Assembly (NCBI GenBank): GCA_003427395.1
Contig: BFEA01000145.1
Location: 2,177,599 to 2,214,889 of the forward strand
Reading direction: 5' to 3'
DNA length: 37,291 bases
From: Chara braunii
Lineage: Eukaryota; Streptophyta; Charophyceae; Charales; Characeae
Positions within the stretch are counted from its first letter, which is position 1. The number at the start of each line of letters is the position of its first letter. Shown here in pieces: positions 1 to 8,185 of the stretch. Position numbers and translations under genes: made by a program. The notes under the pieces were generated by a model, which saw only the letters and a list, made by a program, of their open reading frames with translations, was not told where the DNA came from and ran no database searches.

Positions 1-81
<81 letters not shown>
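1..81. repeat. (AG)n microsatellite
   Basis: The window opens inside an uninterrupted AG dinucleotide run of about 40 copies. Its left boundary is outside the window. The flank to 789 has no coding signal: it contains a T-run and A-run near 409-430 and 524-541 and two copies of a short GGCCTTYGCAGTCTT motif near 398 and 486, but nothing I can name. Confidence 0.95.
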
Positions 82-85
<4 letters not shown>

Positions 86-789
86 GAGCAGAAAATACTT
101 GGTGAGTTAAGGAAGATAGCAGCAGCACCGCAGAAGATTCCTTCTTCTCCCTTCCACTGCTCAGTTTCATGCTTCGCAGTCCATCCACAATCACCATCGC
201 TGTGAGACCTTTTGGAGTGAATTTGCCCATAAATATGGTCTAATGCATCTGCAAAGTGCCTTGCATGTGGGCTCCACTCGAAGCATCGCATGGGGGAGGG
301 GGGGCACACACACGTGTATGAAGGGTGCAGAGGTCTGTATATGAGACAGAACAGCAATGCACTGTTTGATCAAATCTACCGACTTCTCCTATCTGGCCTT
401 TGCAGTCTTTTTTTTCTTTTCTTTTCTTTTGTTTAAACAAAATGCCCCTTCTATTCTGGGGGGGTCAGTCCGGTTGCTCATCACCGGCCTTCGCAGTCTT
501 ATCTGCAAGCGACAAATTTCTATTAAAAAAAAAAAAAAAAAGGTTGGACAGCCAACAACAGTCACTCACAAGAAACGCAGAAAAGAAACTGTGGTCCATA
601 CGCACATATTCAACAGCTGGATTACAGTGACTGTATATGACCACAAATTTCGGCCAGATGCATCAAGGAAAGTCCCTCAGAATCGCTATCGCAGCCTTCG
701 TGGCTAAATGTAAAATGCTCCACTCATGCTGCTGTCAACAAACAGATCATGAGTTCCAGACTCGATGGAATCGGATGGACCCAACAATG

Positions 790-907
790 CTACCGTCTTC
801 GCCCGAATAGAACGCCCGGTCATTATAGCTGTAACTGGACTAGAAATTGCACCAGATACGGCTATAATGACCGGGCGGCGGGCATTCTATTCGGGTGAAG
901 ACGGTAG
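790..907. mobile_element. Small MITE-like inverted-repeat element
   Basis: A 40-bp left arm (790-829) and a 47-bp right arm (861-907) are reverse complements except for a 7-bp insertion and two substitutions. The outer ends read CTACCGTCTTC and GAAGACGGTAG. The spacer is about 31 bp and there is no ORF. Terminal inverted repeats with a tiny non-coding body fit a non-autonomous DNA transposon (MITE). No target-site duplication is evident, so the superfamily is open. A 17-bp piece matching the right end (16 of 17) occurs at 10834-10850 and may be a second, degraded end. Confidence 0.6.
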
Positions 908-1179
908 GGGCCTACACCCCCTCTGACGCAACAAATGTTAGGGGCCCACGGTAGTATCTGCGCAGAAATTTGTGGCAGAATTTGAGGCTTGTCAAACGAC
1001 AAAACAAATCAATAGACAAACAAACGGCCCCTTGGTTTGCTGAAACCACTACCCATCCCTTCCTGTCCCAGGGAGTCGGCATCTATCGAGTTCTGGGAAG
1101 ATGCGAAAGGTAGGTCGGAAGGGGAATCCTCAAGCTATGGTGATTAATTTATCAATCGCGTCTCAAAACATTTCTCAAT

Positions 1180-2160
1180 ATGAGTCCTTTACCGCCACAT
1201 GCACCAACCGATCTGGTCATTCGTGAATTTGAACAGAAGTTTACTTTGCAAATTGGTCCCCTGAAAACTGTCGCGAGTGATTGGAATACCCTATTGATCA
1301 GTTCAGAATGGAGTCAATGGACGGATTTCACTAATCAACTCTACGGGATGAAACTGAGTATGATGAAATCTGGTTTCTATCCGGAAGCCAATGGACAGGC
1401 TGAAGAGATTAACCAGACTGTCACCCAACTCCTCCATGCTCTAATCATCCCCGATCGGAACACTTGAGACGAGACAAAGAGTTGGATGCAGTGAAGGGTT
1501 GTAAAACAACTCCATTCACTATGCCACCCACATGCCGCCTAACAGGCTGCAGTATGGCTGGCAGATCCGCAACCCTCTTTCTTTCTTGTTCCCTGATCGA
1601 CCTCCTGATCTGACTCCGGGCATGCCTGGCTACCGGGCGTGAAGGGTTGTATAACAACCCAATTCAATCTGCCACCCACATGCCGCCTAACAGGCTGCAG
1701 TATGGCTGGCAGATCCGCAACCCTCCTTTCTTGTTCCCTGACCGACCTGCCGGTCTGACTCCCGGCATGCCTGGTCAGGCGGTAAAGTACCAACGCTTGC
1801 TCAAAAAGCTGCAATGGCAGCAATGAACAAGCACCAGGATGCCATGATCGTTCGCCAATCGGTGATGCAGGCCTGCAACTCTTAAGGAAGGAGATTATGT
1901 TTGGGTGAAAATGTCCGATTTTTCCGATGAAGAAGGAGTGTCCGGTAAATTACGCCCACTGTATTATTACGGCCCTTGGCAGACTCTGAAAGTTGTGGCG
2001 AGATGACGATTTCCGTCCTTCGTATGTAATCGACGTGCTGCCTCATCTGCGCACATATCCAATCTTTCATGCTTTTACACTCTATCCACATACTGCTGCT
2101 ACTTCCTTTCCTGATTGTGATCCTATGATCCCTCGTGCCATTAATGAGGTTCACGAAGTT
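1180..2160 (+). pseudogene. Ty3/gypsy integrase fragment (decayed)
   Basis: This is the 3' part of a retrotransposon pol gene. The first open stretch (1180-1467, 95 codons) holds the second half of the integrase catalytic core: SDWNTL carries the second catalytic Asp, and YPEANGQAEEINQ matches the usual HPQTDGQTERVN block with the catalytic Glu. Downstream pieces in shifted frames match the integrase C-terminal part: THMPPNRLQYG (about 1524), KEGDYVWVKMSD (about 1885) and GKLRPLYYYGPWQ with PSYVIDVLPHLR (1940-2050). The N-terminal zinc finger and first catalytic Asp are absent. Stops, frameshifts and an internal 148-bp duplication make it non-functional. It is followed by a G-run and an LTR starting at 2728, as expected for the 3' end of a Ty3/gypsy element. 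The residues near 2135-2175 could be a worn chromodomain start, but this is weak. Confidence 0.8.
1491..1785 (+). repeat. 148-bp tandem duplication inside the integrase fragment
   Basis: Two adjacent copies start with GTGAAGGGTTGTA at 1491 and 1639. Each contains the block encoding the THMPPNRLQYGWQIRNP region and ends near CATGCCTGG. Small indels separate the copies, so the duplication is not very recent. It disrupts the integrase C-terminal region. Confidence 0.9.
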
Positions 2161-2285
2161 GACGGCATAGTAACTCACATGGGCGGCAACTTCGTGACCC
2201 TCATTAATGGCACGAGGGATCATAGGATCACAATCAGGAAAGGAAGTAGCAGCAGTATGTAGATAGAGTGTAAAAGCATGAAAGA
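2063..2285. repeat. 98-bp inverted repeat with 27-bp loop
   Basis: The left arm (2063-2160) and right arm (2188-2285) are reverse complements over 98 bp with no indels and about two mismatches, separated by 27 bp. The left arm is part of the integrase 3' coding sequence, so the right arm is an inverted copy of that segment. A transcript would fold into a long hairpin. An assembly fold-back cannot be excluded. Confidence 0.93.
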
Positions 2286-2676
2286 CTGTATCGTGATACC
2301 ATCATCCTCTAAACGAATTCTATATTGAAGTCTTCACCCCGGGTGGTGGCAATTACCTATGAACGGCACTTGCAGCTTACTCCGCATGAAGGGCTGACAG
2401 CCCTTTTTGCATTTACTGCCTATGATGCATTTTGCTGCAACTATGTGGAGTCTAGTCTCGCTTGAAGGGACCTCGCTCTTAAAAACCATCGTTGCCTTCC
2501 CCGCTGTTGGGAAAATGGGAAAATAGCCTACTGACCGTACTCCTAAAAATTTGCGAGCTGGGCCCAACGGCGTCCGCCATTGACAAATCTCATTAGCGTC
2601 TGTTGTTTCGTTTCGCATCGGGTACCCCACAATGTGAAAACGAGGCCCAGGTCGCGGTGGTTTCAGAGGAGGGGGN

Positions 2677-2725
<49 letters not shown>

Positions 2726-2727
2726 CC
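2286..2727 (+). other. Non-coding 3' tail with polypurine/G-run before LTR copy A
   Basis: No gene is visible in 2286-2670. AGAGGA at about 2665-2670 leads into a G-run of about 54 bases (2671-2724, with one N at 2676), then TCC and the LTR start TGTAACGACC at 2728. A purine tract directly before an LTR is where the plus-strand primer of a retrotransposon sits. The run was probably expanded by slippage and its length in the assembly is unreliable. Confidence 0.55.
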
Positions 2728-3480
2728 TGTAACGACCTGCAAAATTGCAGACTAAAAAAACAATCGGCTATTTTCCGAGTTTCGCCGCTAGTTCGAGTGA
2801 CGTGCTGAGATTTTTGTATTCTGTTGAGGTTTCTAAGCATGTGTGTGTGTGCATGATTGCTGAGTTTCCGTGTGTTTGTATCGGTGTGCGTGTGACCCGC
2901 TGGGGTATTTGTGTGCTGGGAAGGCCCACGGATCTGGTACTTACCTGTGACCGTGTTGTTGTGCGGGCCAGTGGGGCAGTAGCATACGAAAGGCCCGTGA
3001 AGGCCAAAAACACAAAATGGCGAGTAGGTAGGCAGAAGAAGACAAAATGCTAACACCTTGGGAGGCCGATGTAGAATTTTAGAGCCCGGTAGGCTTAGAG
3101 AAAAAGGTATAGGTCCAAGTCGCTTTTGAGTCTAAAGCGTGCAGGAGGGGAGATATCAGACTCCAATGATCTTTCCCTCCGAAAGTGGGAGGCACGACTT
3201 GGAGGCCGCACGGCCTTGAAGCAACCGTGCGGGGAGGCACTTCACCAAGTACATCAAACTGGGAGGTGAAGTGCTCCGCCTCATTTGCAAGTGTGCAGCT
3301 TGGAGGCACGCTGCTGCTGGAGCACCCGCTCAGCATGATGATTCGAAAGAAACTCCCCCGAATGAACAACCCCCCAGTTTGTCATCTTCAGTCTTTTTCA
3401 GACCAGTGTTTGCAGCCAAATAAAGTAAGAGCAGTAGCTATGAGTGCTACTGATGGTCTTACAGACAGATAGCCCACCAG
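2728..3480 (+). mobile_element. LTR family TGTAAYGACC, copy A (3' LTR of the integrase element)
   Basis: The segment begins TGTAACGACC and aligns along its length with copy B (3983 onward). Shared blocks are TTGCTGAGATTT-like sequence, a TG-rich stretch, GTGTGACCCGC, GGTACTTACCTGTG, GGCAGAAGAAGACAAAA, a TTTCCCTCC block and CTGCTGCTG near 3315. Similarity fades after about 3370. AATAAA occurs at 3418-3423 and could be a poly-A signal. Its position just after the integrase fragment and G-run makes it the likely 3' LTR of that element. The right boundary is an estimate. Confidence 0.65.
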
Positions 3481-3545
3481 CTTTGTTTTTCTTTTTTCTT
3501 TTTTTCTTTTTTGTCAACTAACCTATATTTTTCTCTCAATTTTTT

Positions 3546-3813
3546 TTTTTACCTCACGCTATCCAGGCTCCATATCCTAAGCAGCAGGACCGGCTATCTA
3601 ATTGACTCTATGCAGGGATTAGAACCTGGGCTACGAACCCTCAGCGAGGGATGGTAGGTAGGGGCAAGGGAGGGAATCATAGGCTCTCCTACCAAGACCC
3701 GCCGGGGAGGACAAGCCAACTTATCTCAGCTTGTGAACACCGGGCCTGCAGCAAGCGGCCGTGGGGGATTGAACGCACGACCTTCCTGAATACCACTTGT
3801 ATGCTCAACTAAA
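3546..3813 (-). mobile_element. tRNA-derived SINE-like element
   Basis: Read on the minus strand, the unit starts TTTAGTTGAGCATAC (tRNA A-box-like), continues with GGTCGTGCGTTCAATCCC (B-box/T-arm-like), later has CTTGGTAGGAGAGCC and CAGGTTCTAATCCCTG (a second A/B-box-like pair), and ends in a run of A at 3541-3551. The string CAATTTTTT flanks it at 3537-3545 and 3814-3822 and could be a target-site duplication, although the poly-T partly creates the match. Two tRNA-like blocks suggest a dimeric SINE. No ORF is present. Finding further copies with the same ends would settle it. Confidence 0.6.
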
Positions 3814-3822
3814 CAATTTTTT

Positions 3823-3982
3823 CCTTTTCTGAATAATTTTTTTTTATTCCAGTTTCTTTTATTTCTTAGCCAACTATCTTTTTAGTAAAGCTTTTGCAAC
3901 CAGCGTGTACACCAACTTCAGAGCATAGACCAACCCACAGGCAGACAGACTGACAGATGCAAGACCATGAAAGAAACCAAAT
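3823..3982. other. T-rich spacer, no gene
   Basis: A short spacer between the SINE-like element and LTR copy B. It is T-rich at its left side. I see no coding or repeat feature in it. Confidence 0.6.
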
Positions 3983-5379
3983 TGTAATGACCCACCAAAA
4001 CACAGACTGAGAACACTGGTGATTTCTGGGATTTGCCGCTGGAATGAATGCCTTGCTGAGATTCCCGCAGTCTGGTGTGGTTTTGATGTCTGTGTGTGTG
4101 CATGCCTGCTGGTTTGCATGCCTGTCTGAGTGCTTGTTGGCTGAGTGTGTGTGTGACCCGCAAGGGTACTTGTTGGTTGAAAGGCCCCGGAGGGCCGGTA
4201 CTTACCTGTGGCCGTGACTTTGAGGGGTTGCAGCGGGGAAAACACTCGAGTAGCGGGGGTAGGCCCACGACACTCAAGAGCAGCGGGGAAAAACACTCAA
4301 GTAGAAGGTAGGCCAGTACCACTCGAGTACGGGTAGGAGTGTCGGGTACTGGAGGCCAAGCAGAAGAAGACAAAAAGTTGGCATTTTTAGAGGCCCAGTA
4401 GCGGTAGGATTAGAGGTAGGCCGGTACCAGTCCAAGTAGCCTGAGTCTAGGGCCTGTCCGGACGATAGCAGAGCCTGCAATGATGTTTCCCTCCAAAAGG
4501 GAGGAGGTACCGGTTGCTGGGAGGCCGCTCGGCCTAGGAAGTCACCGCCCAAGAGGCCAGTAGGCCCCGCTATATCTTCCGGAGGAGCAAGTAGTTTGCG
4601 GTATGCAAGGATTGGCGACATGCTGCTGAGCCAAGCGCTGGATTTTGCAGCGCTGCCTGGAGGTGAAGGGCAGCTGGGCGCTCAGCCTGGCTATGGCGAG
4701 CAGCCCAGCTTGAGGAGGAGGAAGAAGGGGGCGAAGGAGGAGAGTGGCGAGGCACCTACCTGGCTATGGTGGACACCATCTTCATCACCTTGTTGGGTGC
4801 TGCATCTGGAAGGCCCCAGTTGGGGTAGTGCCGCACCAAGGAAGCTCGAGGCAGAGTCAAGCATGGCGGCTTAGTCAGCAGCGGCATAGCTGTTTTGGGT
4901 TGTCCTTTGGACAGCAGTGCAGCGCCATAACTGCTTTGGGTTGTCCTTTGGACAGGAGGGAAGGGCCCTCAGTAGTCCGCCATAGCCTAGGCATGCGAGA
5001 GGAGGAAGAAGGAGGGAAGCCATAGCTAGGGTGGACTTGTTGTTGTTGTTGTTGTGTCAGCAGTAAGAGGGAGCTTCGGACATTGATTCTGGTTCATCCA
5101 CTCATTGTTATTATTATTATTGGGAGAAGAATAAGATTGGCGAAGTGAAGGAGGAGGAGGAAGGTGGAGAGAGAAGGGGGATTTGTCATTGGTCTTGCTG
5201 GTGTACATCTTCTTCTTTTTCTTCTTCTTCTTCTTCTTCTTCTTCTTCTTCTTCTTCTTCTTCTTCTTTCTCTCTTCTTTGGTGTCTATCTCTTTGCAAG
5301 TGCTTTCATTTTTGTCGCAATTGGGTGGCATTGTCTTTCATTGTGAATTTGCACTTTGGGAATGACCAGGATCGTAACA
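3983..5379 (+). mobile_element. LTR family TGTAAYGACC, copy B (probable near-complete LTR)
   Basis: The segment starts TGTAATGACCC and aligns with copy A (2728) and copy C (15502). A plausible right end is GGATCGTAACA at 5379, two edits from the reverse complement of the copy A start (GGTCGTTACA), which gives about 1.4 kb. The following bases AAATGCTTTGAGGCC resemble a worn initiator-tRNA primer site (TGGTATCAGAGCC). The body includes a 41-bp duplication (TTTGGGTTGTCCTTTGGACAG at about 4893 and 4934) and a TTC array. No internal element sequence follows, so this may be a solo or fragmentary LTR. Short ORFs here (for example 4596-4874) look fortuitous. Confidence 0.6.
5209..5270. repeat. (TTC)n microsatellite
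   Basis: A CTT/TTC run of roughly 20 units inside LTR copy B. It produces long poly-Phe, poly-Ser and poly-Leu readings in three frames and poly-Lys on the other strand, none of which is a gene. Confidence 0.95.
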
Positions 5380-5890
5380 AAATGCTTTGAGGCCACCAAG
5401 GCTGACTGACTATGATAGACAAAAACTCAGGTCGCAGCATGAATTTTTAAAATAGAAAATCTAGCGATCGCTCGCAAAACCCAGAAAGCACATGTCGGTA
5501 AGTCACTACTTTTTTTTTTTCTTTTTTTTTTTTAAATCCGATTCTTCTTTACAATACGATCACTCACAAAATCCCATGCCCAGATTATTGACTCTAGTGT
5601 GAGACCATCGCCAAAATGACTCAGCGAGGTCGGTCGCTTCAGGAGGGTTTCGTCGTGTTGCTTTTCCACACACATGGCGCTACCACGATGCGACTTTCCA
5701 AGTCCGTTACCCTTGACATTAGTGGATTAACTAATTAAATTTCCCTGAAATGATCAAACAGTCTGCAAAGATCAGAGAGCCCGCAATAATCCACGTCGTT
5801 GCGGTCTGGACTGAACACCCTACTAACCAACAGACTAGAGAATCAAACCCTTAAAAATAATAATAATAATAATAATAAGTTAATAACTCA
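5380..5890. other. Region without recognisable gene; (AAT)n at 5849-5877
   Basis: No ORF here resembles a protein. T-runs occur at 5511-5533 and a short AAT repeat at 5849-5877. On the minus strand this is where later exons or intron sequence of the 5897-6274 gene would lie, but I could not identify an acceptor with coding sequence after it. Confidence 0.5.
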
Positions 5891-5896
5891 ACTCAC
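5891..5896 (-). other. 5' splice site GTGAGT
   Basis: On the minus strand, the coding sequence ...CAATTG is followed by GTGAGTTGAG. GTGAGT is a strong U1-type donor, and the first in-frame stop falls inside it. This supports an intron here rather than a real stop at 5888. Confidence 0.6.
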
Positions 5897-6274
5897 CAAT
5901 TGAAAACCAAGTTGACAGCTGCGGTCTCCGGCAGCGCATTCCTGGTCCTCCTCTTCACGGTCGTGCAATGAGCGCACTTCCAGAACAGTTTTCTTGAAGT
6001 TGTAGCAATCGCAGGCAGTGGAACTAGGAGTCGCTGTGACATCGCACTCGTGCAAAATGTTTGGGTTGGCGAAAGAAATTCCATTATTGATCACCACAGC
6101 ACTGGCGATCTTGGCATTCGACGTGACGGTGACATCCTTGCCTTTCCTTAATTGGAAACCATGGATCGAAGCTTCTCCTTCCACCAGCTTGACCCGAGCA
6201 CAGCCATCAATTGCAACCACTGACTGCCACAAGGCGGCACAAGAGAACAAGAACATCAAGACCAAGTTGTTCAT
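5897..6274 (-). CDS. First exon of a putative secreted six-cysteine protein
   Basis: An ATG at 6274 (minus) opens 126 codons ending exactly before GTGAGT (5891-5896), a consensus 5' splice site, so this reads as a first coding exon with a phase-0 intron. The N-terminus (MNNLVLMFLFSCAALWQSVVA) is a clear signal peptide with likely cleavage after VVA. The mature part of about 104 residues has six cysteines (DGC, HEC, AC, DC, EC, SC), a beta-rich centre and an acidic patch DREEEDQE. An even cysteine count and secretion suggest disulfides. I do not recognise the family. Upstream on the minus strand is an A/T-rich stretch with TTTAAAA at about 6316. The rest of the gene is not identified and may be lost to LTR copy B (3983-5379). 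Confidence 0.6.
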
Positions 6275-6479
6275 TCAGAACATCGTTAATCTATTCTTCT
6301 TTCTTTATTATCTTTTAAAGCACCAGTACTTGGCCTAGCTGTAAGCTGTGGGAAAAAAATTATAGTAGAAAGTACTAGAAATGTTTCTAATCGGATGAAT
6401 TTGGGCGCTCCTGTGGTGGCCCGTACATTTCCTCAAATTGTGGCTTGTTAACCAGCGCGACTTTAGGAAGTACTGGTGG

Positions 6480-6483
<4 letters not shown>

Positions 6484-6518
<35 letters not shown>
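6484..6518. repeat. Homopolymer G run (35 bp)
   Basis: An uninterrupted G-run. It creates a poly-Pro reading on the minus strand (6387-6620) whose flanks (SPISEDSMSTLSANN and QFEEMYGPPQERPNSSD) could be a worn exon but match nothing I know. The sequenced length of such runs is unreliable. Confidence 0.9.
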
Positions 6519-6521
<3 letters not shown>

Positions 6522-6854
6522 CACGGCAGATAGGGTTTGTGTTTTCAGTTCATGTTTTAACTTAGTTTGTGGATTGTTGGCAGACAGGGTAGACATGCTA
6601 TCTTCCGAAATGGGAGACATGCTATCCGAATGTCTTGATCTAAGTAATTTGGCTCAGACTACAGGTATGGTTCCATTGGGCCATACATCGGCGAGCAGGC
6701 ACGGCAGGGCCTTGCACCCCTAACCTTGAGATGTCGACACATTGCCATGGGTACCTTCAATGGCAGTAGATACCAGGAAGGATTCGAACGCAGGCAGGCC
6801 GACTGTTTGTTGCCGCCGGCCCCGCCAATTGAGTACTACCGGGTTCGAGACATC

Positions 6855-6999
6855 GCTGTGTGACCATTTGTGACCAATCAAGCGCCAACAGCTCGGCTGT
6901 GTGGCCATTTGTGACCAATCGAGCGCCAACAGCTCGGCTGTGTGACCATTTGTGACCAATCGAGACTTCCCTGTGTGACCATTTGTGACCAATCGAAGG
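6855..6999. repeat. Four-copy minisatellite GCTGTGTGACCATTTGTGACCAATC
   Basis: Copies start at 6855, 6896, 6937 and 6970 (spacing 41, 41 and 33 bp). Each has GTGACCATTTGTGACCAATC, followed in the first two by RAGCGCCAACAGCTCG. The reading frames across it are repeats, not proteins. A possible worn coding stretch (EVAPSMEMENMSFEEEMM) lies just downstream at 7009-7062, but I cannot assign it. Confidence 0.9.
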
Positions 7000-7062
7000 A
7001 TGAACATGAAGTTGCCCCTTCAATGGAGATGGAGAATATGTCGTTCGAAGAAGAAATGATGA

Positions 7063-7793
7063 AAGAGCTGTGCTTCGATGGCAGATATCCAACCCCAACA
7101 GCTCACAGTGAGAGGCAGCGCCTATCAGTGCCCAGGGGCGGTACTCTGCCCAGGGATGGTACTCGTATATGAAAACGGATGAACAGTAACTCTGGATGAA
7201 CTGCTGGTTTAAACCACCACTACCTTTCACAGTGTTGGGAAAATCGGGAATATACGCCACACTGCATTTTTTGGACATCCCGAAGCGGCTCGGCAGGAAA
7301 GAACATAGAAAAAAGAAAAGATCGGGAGAATTTGGGACCCTATGGGCCCATGGTTAGAAAAAAAAAAACAAAAACAAACAAACAAACAAACAAACAAACA
7401 AACAAACAAACTATGAACTCCGAATCCAGCAACGTCGGGGAAGGCCCTCGCAGAGGTGGAAGTCACACCAGTGCTTTGAGGAATCTATCTGGCCAATATG
7501 TGTGGAATGTGTGTGCTGTTGTTTATATTTTTTTTTCTTCTCGTCGTTTGCTTTTGGTGCCCTGCCAGCAAGGCAAGGGCGTATTCCACACGGCGCAACT
7601 AACTGCCTCACTCACATCATACTCACACTAGTACTGCAGCGTCCTCTATTCGACCGTGATCACAGCATAATTGATGGGCTTTTTTTGGGGGGGGAGTTCT
7701 TCATCTGTTCTTCATCGGACAGACGCCCTCACTGACGGCAGTCTCACTAGCACCTCATAGAATGTATATGATGGCTATCATGGCGTTAGGGAA
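7063..7793. repeat. Intergenic stretch with (CAAA)n at 7365-7410
   Basis: No convincing gene. It holds a CAAA tetranucleotide array of about 11 copies, A-, T- and G-runs, and a GGTTTAAACCACCAC palindrome at 7206-7220 that recurs at 15194-15208. The short ORFs here match nothing. Confidence 0.55.
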
Positions 7794-7917
7794 GTTTCTT
7801 TTGGTTTCTTCTTCTTCTTCTTCTTTATTTATTTTTTCACTAGGCTACCAGAGTGGCACAGTTTCTTTTGGTTTCTTCTTCTTCTTCTTCTTTATTTATT
7901 TTTTCACTAGGCTACGA
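7794..7917 (+). repeat. 67-bp tandem duplication (TTC-containing)
   Basis: Two nearly identical copies start with GTTTCTTTTGGTTTCTTC at 7794 and 7861. Each contains a TTC run, TTTATTTATTTTTTCACTAGGCTAC and then diverging sequence. The copies are close enough to indicate a recent duplication. Confidence 0.92.
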
Positions 7918-8094
7918 GGACAAAAACGAGGGGCTGTGGCAAACTGTTTCGTCGGAGTTTCACCGACTCATATATATATATTTTTTAAGTTTTATTTTTT
8001 ATTTTAAATTTGGTGAAGAATTTTGATGTTCAGTTTTTTTTTTTTTCAGTTTTCTCTCTGCATAACATAGTTCTTTTTGGGATTTTTGATAGGC

Positions 8095-8137
8095 TACCAG
8101 CCGGGCCGCCAGCCCGTGCAAGGACCAGGGAAGGTTC

Positions 8138-8185
<48 letters not shown>

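Noticed and set aside
2135-2262. Chromodomain at the end of the left integrase fragment
   Set aside because: Only a short HEVDGIVTH-like match, and the frame then runs into the inverted repeat.
2334-3056. 240-codon minus-strand ORF with poly-Pro
   Set aside because: It spans a G-run with an N and an LTR; the openness comes from the homopolymer.
7206-7220. GGTTTAAACCACCAC palindrome shared with 15194-15208 as a transposon end
   Set aside because: Too short, and no partner end or common body was found.
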